DNA from: an archaeon
GTDB lineage: Archaea; Thermoproteota; Nitrososphaeria; Nitrososphaerales; CADDZS01
Length of the DNA: 26,246 bases
Assembly: GCA_021806865.1 (NCBI GenBank)
Contig: JAKAPU010000020.1
Coordinates: forward strand, 1-26,246
Direction: 5' to 3'
Position numbers and translations under genes: made by a program. Shown here piece by piece: positions 6,451 to 14,040 of this stretch. Position 1 is the stretch's first letter. Every line of letters starts with the position of its first letter. Under the pieces are notes generated by a model. The model was not told where the DNA came from. It saw only the letters and a list, made by a program, of their open reading frames with translations, and did no database searches.

Positions 6451-8811
6451 ATGAAACTCGTCGGTCAATCAGTGAAGAGAGTTGAAGATCCGCGCCTTCT
6501 AGCGGGCGCAGGCTCGTACCTTGACGACCTCGCTCCGCCTAACCTAGTGTTTGCAGAGTTTGTGAGGAGCACATACGCGCACGCACGAATCAAAAACATC
6601 GACGCCTCGCAGTTGCAAGGAAAGAAGGGTTTCATCGCATTTTTCACAGCAAAGGACTTTGAAGGAATAGTGACTACGCTGCCTATCCCAGAGGAACACC
6701 AAGCACCGATTCCTCCGATATGGCCGCTGGCAAAAGATAAGGTGAGATGGGTGGGCGAACCAATCGCAATGGTCGTAGCAGAGGAGAGATACATCGCAGA
6801 GGATCTGGCGTCGTTGGTCGAAGTCGAGTACGATCCGCTGCCAGGGGTAGTCGATCCTGAAAGGTCCCTCGATTCAAACGCTCCTAAACTGTACGACAAC
6901 TGGAGCGACAACATACTCAAGAAAGCAGAGATCAAAGGCGGCAATATTGCAAAGGCCTTCTCGGAGGCAGACGTTGTGATCAAGGAGAGGATCAAGACTC
7001 ACAGACACACGGCAGCCCCGATAGAAAACAGGGGGGTGATCGCTCAGTTCGACAGGCTCTCTCAGAGGCTGAACGTTTGGAGCCAGGTTCAGTTCCCTCA
7101 TGTAGGGCGTACCCTCTTTGCCAAAATATTCAAGGTCAGCGAAGACAGAGTACATTTTCAGATGCCAGACGTTGGCGGCGCCTTCGGGCTGAAAGGTCAC
7201 ATATTCCCAGAGGATGTGTCTGTGTGTGCAGCTGCGCGTTTGCTGCCGGGCAGATCAATCAAGTGGGTTGAAAAGAGGACAGAAGATATTTCTTTCTCCG
7301 TCCACGAACGGGAACAGATTCACTACATCGAGGTTGCTGCAAAGAAGGACGGCACGATACTTGGTGTAAAGGATAGGATGATAGCAGACATGGGAGCGTA
7401 CGCAGCATCCCCATGGGGCGGCCTCACCTTCACTATGATCACCGGAGCTTTCCTTCCAGGCCCATATCATTTCAAGAACTATCACTTTGAACACATAGCA
7501 GTGCTGACAAACAAGACACCGATGGGTTCTGTTAGAGGTCCTGGCATGTTCTCTGCCAACTTTGTGATGGAGCGCACCATAGACATTCTCGCACACAAAC
7601 TTGGCCTCGACCCATACGAGGTTAGACGGAAGAACCTAATTCAGGATTCAGAGTTTCCATACTCCTCAGTCACCGGGCTTGTGTACGACAAGTGCAGCCT
7701 GAGCGAATCGCTGGAAAAGGGAAAGTATGCAATCGGCTACGACATGCTGCGAAAACAGCATGAAGAGCTCAGAAAGAAAGGAATCTACAGAGGAATTGGG
7801 ATAGCCTCACTAATAGAGATTGGCGGGATCGGCTCTGGCATTCTTGGACCTGCCGGCTCAGTTACGTTGGGTTACGAGGTTGCTACTACTAGAGTCGAAC
7901 CCGATGGCACGGTCAAGGTTATCACAGGATTGGCGCCACATGGACAAGGATCGGAGACAACTCTCGCCCAAGCAGTTGCTGACGAGCTCGGAGTTCCAAT
8001 GCACAAGATCAGCGTGATCTGGGGCGACACAGACAAGGTGCCATATGGAATGGGAAGCTGGGGAAGCAGGGGAGCGCCACTGGGAACAAGCGCTGCGGTT
8101 CTTGCCGCGAAAAAGACAAGGGAAAAGGCTATGTTGATTGCCGCGGGCGCGTTGGAAGCCAGGGTCGAAGACCTGGAGATGCTCCCAGACGGGAGATTCG
8201 CAGTCAAGGGAATGCCTGCAGCTCTTAGGGCGGGCAAGACAATCTCGCTGGAGGATGTTGCAAGGATTGCGCTGAGAAGACCAGACAAGCTTCCGAAGGG
8301 AATAGAGCCTGGGCTTGAGGCGACGAGTTTCTTCGAGCCGGAGATACCAGCGACCTGGAGCAACGCGATGACGTTTTGCGAAGTCGAGCTCGACCCCGAG
8401 ACGGGCAAGTTCAAGATACTGAGGTTCTTCGTTGTCCAAGACTGTGGCAAGATGATCAACCCAATGATCGTCGACGGGCAGGTGCACGGTGGCATAGTCG
8501 AGGGTCTGGGCGGTGCGATCTTTGAAGAGATCGCATATACGGACGACGGCCAGGTAAACGGCGGAAACTTTCTGGACTACCTAATGCCATCGGCGATGGA
8601 GATTCCAAACATCGACGTTACTCATATCGAAACCTACTCGGAACAAAATCCGTCAAAGACAAAGGGCCTTGGTGAAGGTGGAACGATAGTGGCTCCGGCG
8701 GCAGTTGCAAACGCTGTCGACGATGCGCTCCAGCCGTTTGGAGCAAAGATCACGGAGATACCTCTAAAGCCTGAGTCGATACTCAAAGCAATTAGAAATG
8801 CTGGAGCATAA
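6451..8811 (+). CDS. Molybdenum hydroxylase large subunit, CoxL/CutA-like with atypical active-site loop
   Basis: This 786-aa protein has the full length and order of the xanthine-oxidase-family catalytic subunit. It opens with GQSVKRVEDPRLLAGAGSY as in CoxL-type proteins, has the GEP segment near residue 102, the VGGAFGLKG molybdopterin loop near 241-249, and the catalytic Glu E742 in GLGEGG. These enzymes hydroxylate carbon centres (aldehydes, N-heterocycles) or oxidise CO, passing electrons to FeS and FAD subunits. The signature loop reads S360-V-R-G-P-G-M366. True CO dehydrogenase has AYRCSFR and form II proteins AYRGAGR, so this is not a form I CO dehydrogenase and its substrate is unknown. 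ATG 6451 is chosen over TTG 6445 two codons upstream. CoxD- and CoxE-type genes follow at 23 bp. No FAD or FeS partner is in this operon; candidates lie at 22338-23753. Confidence 0.9.
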   Translation: MKLVGQSVKRVEDPRLLAGAGSYLDDLAPPNLVFAEFVRSTYAHARIKNIDASQLQGKKGFIAFFTAKDFEGIVTTLPIPEEHQAPIPPIWPLAKDKVRWVGEPIAMVVAEERYIAEDLASLVEVEYDPLPGVVDPERSLDSNAPKLYDNWSDNILKKAEIKGGNIAKAFSEADVVIKERIKTHRHTAAPIENRGVIAQFDRLSQRLNVWSQVQFPHVGRTLFAKIFKVSEDRVHFQMPDVGGAFGLKGHIFPEDVSVCAAARLLPGRSIKWVEKRTEDISFSVHEREQIHYIEVAAKKDGTILGVKDRMIADMGAYAASPWGGLTFTMITGAFLPGPYHFKNYHFEHIAVLTNKTPMGSVRGPGMFSANFVMERTIDILAHKLGLDPYEVRRKNLIQDSEFPYSSVTGLVYDKCSLSESLEKGKYAIGYDMLRKQHEELRKKGIYRGIGIASLIEIGGIGSGILGPAGSVTLGYEVATTRVEPDGTVKVITGLAPHGQGSETTLAQAVADELGVPMHKISVIWGDTDKVPYGMGSWGSRGAPLGTSAAVLAAKKTREKAMLIAAGALEARVEDLEMLPDGRFAVKGMPAALRAGKTISLEDVARIALRRPDKLPKGIEPGLEATSFFEPEIPATWSNAMTFCEVELDPETGKFKILRFFVVQDCGKMINPMIVDGQVHGGIVEGLGGAIFEEIAYTDDGQVNGGNFLDYLMPSAMEIPNIDVTHIETYSEQNPSKTKGLGEGGTIVAPAAVANAVDDALQPFGAKITEIPLKPESILKAIRNAGA

Positions 8812-8834
8812 GTCTCCCAAGGGTTTTGGTTTGC

Positions 8835-9773
8835 ATGAGCGCCTCTGAATACATTGATTCGCTTGTCAGGAAACTCGGAGACGCAGGCTATGTTGCGGAC
8901 AGGGATATCGTTGTTCCGCTTTACCTCTCGCTGAAACTGAAGAAACCACTTCTACTTGAAGGAGATCCAGGCTGCGGCAAGACAGAACTTGCAAAGGCGC
9001 TTTCCTCCGTTTTCGGAGTGGAACTGATCAGACTCCAGTGCTACGAAGGGTTAGACGCAAGCTCTGCGATTTACGAGTGGAACTATCAAAAACAGATGAT
9101 AGCCATCCGCCTGGCCGAAAGGAAGAAATCCACCGCAAAGCAAGTGGAGAAGCAAATATTCAGCCAGGAGTTCCTTCTTCCACGGCCACTGCTCTCAACT
9201 GTTCTTGCATGCAATCTTGCACCCAAGAAAAAGGGCCACGATGAGCTTGTTCCTCCTGCGATCTTGCTCATAGACGAGGTTGACAGAGCAGACGAGGAAT
9301 TCGAGGGATTACTACTTGAATTCCTTGGCGAGTTTCAGGTGACAGTCCCGGAAATAGGCACGTTTAGGGCGAAAGCATCGCCGCTGGTGATAATAACTTC
9401 GAACAGGACGAGAGATCTCGGAGACGGCCTGAGGCGGCGGTGCATCTACTCCTACGTCTCATATCCGACTAAGGAAAGGGAGATGGAGATAGTCTCAAAG
9501 AAGGTACCGACTTCCTCAAACCGCCTTCAAACGGAGGTTGTTAGCTTCGTCGAGGATGTTCGTAACGAAAATCAGATTTTCAAAAAGCCGGGGATATCTG
9601 AAACAATCGACTGGGCAAACGCCATTATCTCACTCGGAGTAGATCAGATTGGCGAAAAAAAGATTCTCAACAATGATCTTGTCGGTGAAACGATATCCGT
9701 TCTACTCAAAGATCCTGAGGACTTGAAAAAGTTCAACAGCGAGAAAATTCATCGAGTACTTTCGAAGTTGTGA
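8835..9773 (+). CDS. coxD: MoxR-type AAA+ ATPase, CoxD-like maturation factor
   Basis: The 312-aa protein carries Walker A G43DPGCGKT50, Walker B ILLIDEVD with D147-E148, a sensor-like ITSN near 187-190 and an RRR run near 200-202. This is the layout of MoxR-family AAA+ ATPases. In carboxydotrophic bacteria CoxD works with the VWA protein CoxE in maturing the Mo active site, a process tied to sulfuration and Cu insertion. It sits between a molybdenum hydroxylase large subunit and a CoxE-type VWA gene, which supports that role here. ATG 8835 is preferred to the TTG three codons before it. The stop TGA overlaps the next gene's GTG by four bases, a sign of translational coupling. Maturation of an enzyme other than CO dehydrogenase is the inference. 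Confidence 0.88.
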   Translation: MSASEYIDSLVRKLGDAGYVADRDIVVPLYLSLKLKKPLLLEGDPGCGKTELAKALSSVFGVELIRLQCYEGLDASSAIYEWNYQKQMIAIRLAERKKSTAKQVEKQIFSQEFLLPRPLLSTVLACNLAPKKKGHDELVPPAILLIDEVDRADEEFEGLLLEFLGEFQVTVPEIGTFRAKASPLVIITSNRTRDLGDGLRRRCIYSYVSYPTKEREMEIVSKKVPTSSNRLQTEVVSFVEDVRNENQIFKKPGISETIDWANAIISLGVDQIGEKKILNNDLVGETISVLLKDPEDLKKFNSEKIHRVLSKL

Positions 9774-10909
9774 TCACCATTCGAAGAAACGACATACAAG
9801 AATTCGTGCTCCTTCTCCGTGAGCGTGGGATCCAGGTCGGGATTTCTGAACACCTCGATGCCCAGATTTGCTTCTCCTCATTTTCTCAGGAGGGTGGCCA
9901 TGAAAATCAGCTCTTTCTTGCTCTGCGCTCGGCGCTTGTGAAGAAAAAAGAGAACTATGACATCTTTGCAAAGGCGTACGAGGACTTCTTTTGCTTAGGC
10001 GCACAGATGGGGCGTGGACCAGATCTTGTTCCAAGGTTTGCATGCAAATCCAAGGCGGGGAGATCAGAAGCAATTGGTTCAGGAGTTCAGAGAGAGGAAG
10101 AGGGCCAAACAGGCGATAAGACTGCGATCCTGGCGCTGTACAGCGACAATAGGTCGCAGATACCGCCAATCGATATCGAGAGCGTCAAGCCGTTTAACCC
10201 TGAAGATGTCAGATCAATTGCAAGAAAGCTCAGGGAAGTGAGCCGCCTAAATCCTATCCTTCCGGGCAGGAGGAAATCTCCAAGCTCAAACTACAGCATT
10301 GGCTCCTACGTTGACTGGAGGAGGATTGCAAAGCTCATCTCGTCAAACCCTAATACAATTCCAGAGATTCGATTCAGAAAGAGAAAGCGCACGAGGTCCA
10401 AACTTGTCCTTATGGCTGACGTATCAGGATCAATGCTCAAGGACGCGGAACTTGTGATCAACTCTCTTTTCACTGCGAGCCGAAGGTTCCACGGGACGGA
10501 GACCTTCGTATTCAGCACAGGGCTCTCAAAATTCACTTCCTTCTTCTCCGGCGCATCGGCGAGCCGAGAGACTATCCAACAGTTTTACTTAAAGCAAACC
10601 CAAATCGAGCTAGGCAGTGGCACAAGGATCGGAGAAAATCTGGCAAGGATGCTCAGCGATTATTCGACTATCATCTCGGAAGAGACGACGCTGATAATAA
10701 TCTCAGACGGCTGGGATCTTGGTGATAGTGATCTATTGGATGCGTGCCTGCGCGAGGTGAAGTCACGCAGAGCCAAGGTCGTTTGGTTCCATCCGCATTA
10801 TGGATTTCCCGGCTTCTCACCAGAGACGGTTGCGATGAAAACGGCCATGCCGTACATCGACTTGATGATAGGTCCCTCTGGTCATGCGAGCCGGCAACCG
10901 AACGAATAA
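9770..10909 (+). CDS. coxE: VWA-domain protein, CoxE-like
   Basis: This 379-aa protein matches CoxE. The N-terminal half (about 1-200) holds the charged helical region of the family, and a VWA domain spans about 210-375. The metal-ion-dependent adhesion site is complete: D217-V-S219-G-S221, the conserved Thr at T285 (GSGTRIG) and D313 in IISDGWD. CoxE partners with the MoxR ATPase in assembling the Mo enzyme. Translation starts at GTG 9770, overlapping the coxD-like stop as GTGA. No signal peptide or membrane helix is seen, so it should act in the cytoplasm. The segment between about 92 and 135 is polar and probably disordered. An aminotransferase gene follows after 39 bp. Confidence 0.88.
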   Translation: MITIRRNDIQEFVLLLRERGIQVGISEHLDAQICFSSFSQEGGHENQLFLALRSALVKKKENYDIFAKAYEDFFCLGAQMGRGPDLVPRFACKSKAGRSEAIGSGVQREEEGQTGDKTAILALYSDNRSQIPPIDIESVKPFNPEDVRSIARKLREVSRLNPILPGRRKSPSSNYSIGSYVDWRRIAKLISSNPNTIPEIRFRKRKRTRSKLVLMADVSGSMLKDAELVINSLFTASRRFHGTETFVFSTGLSKFTSFFSGASASRETIQQFYLKQTQIELGSGTRIGENLARMLSDYSTIISEETTLIIISDGWDLGDSDLLDACLREVKSRRAKVVWFHPHYGFPGFSPETVAMKTAMPYIDLMIGPSGHASRQPNE

Positions 10910-10948
10910 ATCAACGCTGTTGCTGGAGAATTTGAAGAGAAAGCGTCA

Positions 10949-12097
10949 ATGTACAACCGAGCAAGAAATGGGATCAAGCTTCTGATGACCGCAGGCCCGG
11001 TCGAAGTCTCGCCTAGGGTTCTCTCAGCCTTGGCGCAGCCGAGCATCTACCATTACTACGGTGGTTTCATTGAGCTTTTCGAAGAAACAACAAAGAAAAT
11101 GTCCGAGATCTTTCAGGCTCGGGATAGAGACACATTGATCCTACAGGGCGAGGGAGTGCTCGGACTTGAAGCATCTGTCGCATGCACAATCAATCCTGGA
11201 GAGAAGGTCATCGTGTTTGAAAATGGGCCGTTTGGAAAGTGGTTCGGAGATTACGTGAAGAATGCAGGAGCGGAGCCAGTGTACTTCCATGAGGAACCAA
11301 ACAAGTGTTTTGACACATCTAAAGCGCTCGAATTCTTGGAGAAACATAGAGACGCGACAGCAATGACTCTTGTGAACTGCGAGACTCCTGCTGGACTTTT
11401 GAATCCACCTAAAGAAATTTGTAAAAAAGCGAAGAGCCTTGGAATGCTCACTATAGTTGATTGCGTGGCTTCGCTTGCGGGAGCGGAATACAAGCCGAGC
11501 GACTGGGAAATTGACATTTCCATTGGTGCGTCTCAAAAGTGCCTAGGATCAACTCCGGGCCTCACGCCCATGGCGATCAGCAAGTTTGCTTGGGAAAGGA
11601 TGGAGAAAAAGAAAAGCCCGGTCAAGATCTCGTACCTATCTCTCCTTGATTGGAAAGAGTCTTGGATAGAGTCCAAGAGATTTCCATTCACTCCATTCAC
11701 TGCTGAAGTCTACGCTCTTTCGGCTGCTCTTGATGAAATCTTGGAGGAGGGGCTAGAAAACGTGCTGAAGAGACATGCGGAGGTTGCAAGGATCTGCAGA
11801 GAGAGGGCCAAAGACATGAGTCTCAAAACTTGGCCTGTCCAAGACGAATTCTGTTCTCCCACTGTAACAGCTCTGTCACTGCCAGAGCATATGGATGATA
11901 CGAAAATCATTCAGGATGTAGCAAGAAAATACGGCATATTGATTGGCGGTGGGTATAGGGAGTTGAAAGGAAAAGTTCTGCGCATCGGACACATGGGTTA
12001 CCAAGCACAGAAGATCTTCATAGCGGCTACTATGGATGCCCTAGAGGATGTCTTGGGCGTCAACACAACTAACTCTTCAAAACAAGCAATAGTTTGA
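10949..12097 (+). CDS. Class V PLP aminotransferase, serine/alanine/ureidoglycine-glyoxylate type
   Basis: The 382-aa sequence fits the COG0075 group (serine-pyruvate, alanine-glyoxylate and ureidoglycine-glyoxylate aminotransferases). Signs are the opening MTAGPVEVSPRVL, the YGG motif, the PLP aspartate D171 in IVDCVASLAG, the Schiff-base K197 in GASQKCLGSTPGL, and the C-terminal LRIGHMGY segment. These enzymes transfer an amino group to or from glyoxylate or pyruvate in the cytoplasm. In this company (an AFRGFG-type Mo hydroxylase, amidohydrolase and permease) a PucG-like role in purine nitrogen recovery is attractive. Family-level sequence alone does not separate it from serine- or alanine-glyoxylate aminotransferase. 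It is the last gene of the plus-strand operon and ends facing the cupin gene. Confidence 0.88.
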   Translation: MYNRARNGIKLLMTAGPVEVSPRVLSALAQPSIYHYYGGFIELFEETTKKMSEIFQARDRDTLILQGEGVLGLEASVACTINPGEKVIVFENGPFGKWFGDYVKNAGAEPVYFHEEPNKCFDTSKALEFLEKHRDATAMTLVNCETPAGLLNPPKEICKKAKSLGMLTIVDCVASLAGAEYKPSDWEIDISIGASQKCLGSTPGLTPMAISKFAWERMEKKKSPVKISYLSLLDWKESWIESKRFPFTPFTAEVYALSAALDEILEEGLENVLKRHAEVARICRERAKDMSLKTWPVQDEFCSPTVTALSLPEHMDDTKIIQDVARKYGILIGGGYRELKGKVLRIGHMGYQAQKIFIAATMDALEDVLGVNTTNSSKQAIV

Positions 12098-12112
12098 AGG
12101 CACTACGCATTT

Positions 12113-12132
12113 TTCTGTTGCCGGCAACAGAA
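12113..12132. repeat. Perfect 20-bp palindrome between convergent genes
   Basis: TTCTGTTGCCGGCAACAGAA is an exact inverted repeat with no spacer, lying between the aminotransferase stop (12097) and the cupin stop (12136). A T5 tract (12110-12114) overlaps its left arm. It can form a hairpin in RNA from either direction and may end transcription of both genes, or it may be a protein binding site. Confidence 0.6.
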
Positions 12133-12135
12133 TAT

Positions 12136-12549
12136 CTACGCATCAATAGTCTTTGGATAAGATGGTGTAGAGAAGAAAAATACCATCACAACGTCCTCCA
12201 TCCCATCGTTTCTGACTCCGTGCGGCACGCCTCTGGGTATGAATAGCGAATCGTTTTGTCTAAATGGATAGATCTTTTCACCAATGGTGATTTTTCCCGA
12301 GCCGGATACGACGTACGCAAGCTCCTCTGCTGTGAGGTGCACCTTTTGCTTTGTGTCTATCCCAGGCTTGAAGACCGAGTAGCCCATCATTGTCTTGTTC
12401 TTTGAAACACTTGCCTTGGTCAGGAGCAAATTCGAGAAGCTCCCGCCACCAAGCTGCACCATTTCCCCGCTCTCAAATGGCAAGACGACTATCTCCTGTT
12501 TCACGCTTTGCTTCTTTGGAGTACTGTGTTTTGCCAATTGATCAGGCAC
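12136..12549 (-). CDS. Single-domain cupin protein
   Basis: This 137-aa protein has one cupin barrel at about residues 50-128. Motif 1 reads PGIDTKQKVH71LTAEE with E75/E76, followed by VVSGSGKITIG; motif 2 is NDSLFIPRGVPH110GV. The usual metal-ligand set is incomplete, because the first H-x-H is only a single His, so it may bind a metal weakly or act as a sensor or isomerase. Translation starts at GTG 12549, overlapping the end of the aldehyde dehydrogenase gene by eight bases, which indicates coupling. The first 25 residues are polar and not part of the fold. Small cupins next to catabolic dehydrogenases are often decarboxylases, isomerases or stabilising proteins, and nothing here decides between them. 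Confidence 0.82.
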   Translation of the reverse strand: MPDQLAKHSTPKKQSVKQEIVVLPFESGEMVQLGGGSFSNLLLTKASVSKNKTMMGYSVFKPGIDTKQKVHLTAEELAYVVSGSGKITIGEKIYPFRQNDSLFIPRGVPHGVRNDGMEDVVMVFFFSTPSYPKTIDA

Positions 12550-13984
12550 CCATGATTATCGTCTTTGTCTCCGTGTACGATTCTAGTCCCTCGATCCCAT
12601 ACTCGCGGCCAATTCCGCTTTGCTTGAATCCGCCCATCGGAACCTCGATTTCCCAGCCACCCGCTCCGTAGAGTGAATTAATTAGGACAGTGCCCGCCTG
12701 CAGCTCCTGGGCTGCCTTTTTCGCCCTTCCAAGATCCTTAGTCCACACGGAAGCGCCCAGTCCGTAGATGGAATCGTTTGCTTGTTCTATCGCTTCGTCC
12801 ATGGTCTTAACTGCGACGACTGGGAGCGCGGGGCCGAAGCACTCCTCTGCCACAATCGGCGAGTCCTTGGAGGCATCCGTTACGAGCGTCGGGAGATAAA
12901 AAAATCCGTTCTTCAATTCTGGTTGCTCCGGCGCGCGACCGCCTGTGACCAGCTTTGCTCCACCCTCTACAGATTCGGAGACCTGTTTGGTCACCTTTTC
13001 AAGCTGTGATTTGCTGTGCACTGGGCCCATCGTGGTGGCTGGATTCATTCCGTCGCCAACCTTAATAGCTGTGGCTCTCTCGCGGAGTTTTTCCATGAAT
13101 CTTTGGAGAACGCCCTCAAAGATATACGTGCGCTTCACACACATGCATCCCTGACCTGCGTTCCTAAACCTACCGTTTATTGTTGCATTCACGGCGGCAT
13201 CGAGATCAGCGTCGTCTGCAACGATTATCGGGTTGCTTCCGCCTAGCTCTAGCGTTACTCTCTTGAGCTGCGAAGAGGCAAGTTGCATGATTCGCTTCCC
13301 CGTCGCTGTTTCGCCAGTGAAAGAGACCTTTCGCGTCTTCGGATTGGTGACTAGCTCTTCGCCAACCGTCTCGCCGGATCCGGTGATAAAATTCAGTAGC
13401 CCTTTGGGGAGGCCAGCTTTTGCAAATAGTTCAGTAGTTTTCAAAGAGGAGATTGGTGTTGTGCTTGCCGGCTTGATAACTATCGAGTTTCCCGCTGCAA
13501 GGGCTGATGCGACTTTTGCTCCCATGAGCAAAATAGGATTGTTCCACGGTACGATTCCTGCAACTACACCGATCGGCTCCTTTTGGACCAGTGCTAGCTT
13601 TGAAGTGTCGGAAATCCTGATCTGCGATCCTCTAGCTTTCAGTCCAGAATAGTATTCGAGTGTGTGTGCAAAGAACCTGATCTCTCCAAGAGATTCCATC
13701 AGCGTCTTTCCTTGCTCCAGTGTCATCAGAGTCGCAAGCTCGTTTTCGTTTTGCCTGACTAGCTCGGACGTCACCTGTAAAATCCTTGGGATGTTCGACG
13801 GCGTTGTCTGTCTTTTCTCGTGATTGAGCGCTTCATGTGCAAAATCTATCGCTGCTTTAGCATCCTCTACCGTTCCGCGGGCGACCGCACCAACAACTGA
13901 TCCATTGGCGGGATTGCGAACATCGTAAGTTTCTTTGTTGGAAGAATCAACAAACTCGCCGTTGATGAACATCTTGTATGACAT
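12542..13984 (-). CDS. NAD(P)-dependent aldehyde dehydrogenase
   Basis: The 480-aa product is a complete ALDH-superfamily enzyme that oxidises an aldehyde to the acid. Catalytic residues are in place: N148 in PWNNP, K171 in IVIKPAS, the general base E246 in LELGG and the nucleophile C280 in NAGQGC. The Rossmann motif is FTGETATGK (222-230). The sequence is closest in feel to succinate-semialdehyde, lactaldehyde and similar class I/II ALDHs, but the aldehyde cannot be named. ATG 13984 (MSYKMFINGEFV) is the correct start; the frame stays open upstream but that stretch overlaps the preceding Mo hydroxylase gene and does not look like ALDH. It lies 56 bp after that gene and overlaps the cupin, so all three are likely one transcript. 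Confidence 0.92.
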   Translation of the reverse strand: MSYKMFINGEFVDSSNKETYDVRNPANGSVVGAVARGTVEDAKAAIDFAHEALNHEKRQTTPSNIPRILQVTSELVRQNENELATLMTLEQGKTLMESLGEIRFFAHTLEYYSGLKARGSQIRISDTSKLALVQKEPIGVVAGIVPWNNPILLMGAKVASALAAGNSIVIKPASTTPISSLKTTELFAKAGLPKGLLNFITGSGETVGEELVTNPKTRKVSFTGETATGKRIMQLASSQLKRVTLELGGSNPIIVADDADLDAAVNATINGRFRNAGQGCMCVKRTYIFEGVLQRFMEKLRERATAIKVGDGMNPATTMGPVHSKSQLEKVTKQVSESVEGGAKLVTGGRAPEQPELKNGFFYLPTLVTDASKDSPIVAEECFGPALPVVAVKTMDEAIEQANDSIYGLGASVWTKDLGRAKKAAQELQAGTVLINSLYGAGGWEIEVPMGGFKQSGIGREYGIEGLESYTETKTIIMGA

Positions 13985-14040
13985 TTGGGAACATCGAAGC
14001 TCGTTCCCCATATGAAAAATTAGCGGTGAAAGAAAGCGTT

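Noticed and set aside
6451..8811. Calling this gene true aerobic CO dehydrogenase (coxL)
   Set aside because: The Cu-binding AYRCSFR motif is absent (SVRGPGM instead), so CO oxidation is not supported despite CoxD/CoxE neighbours.
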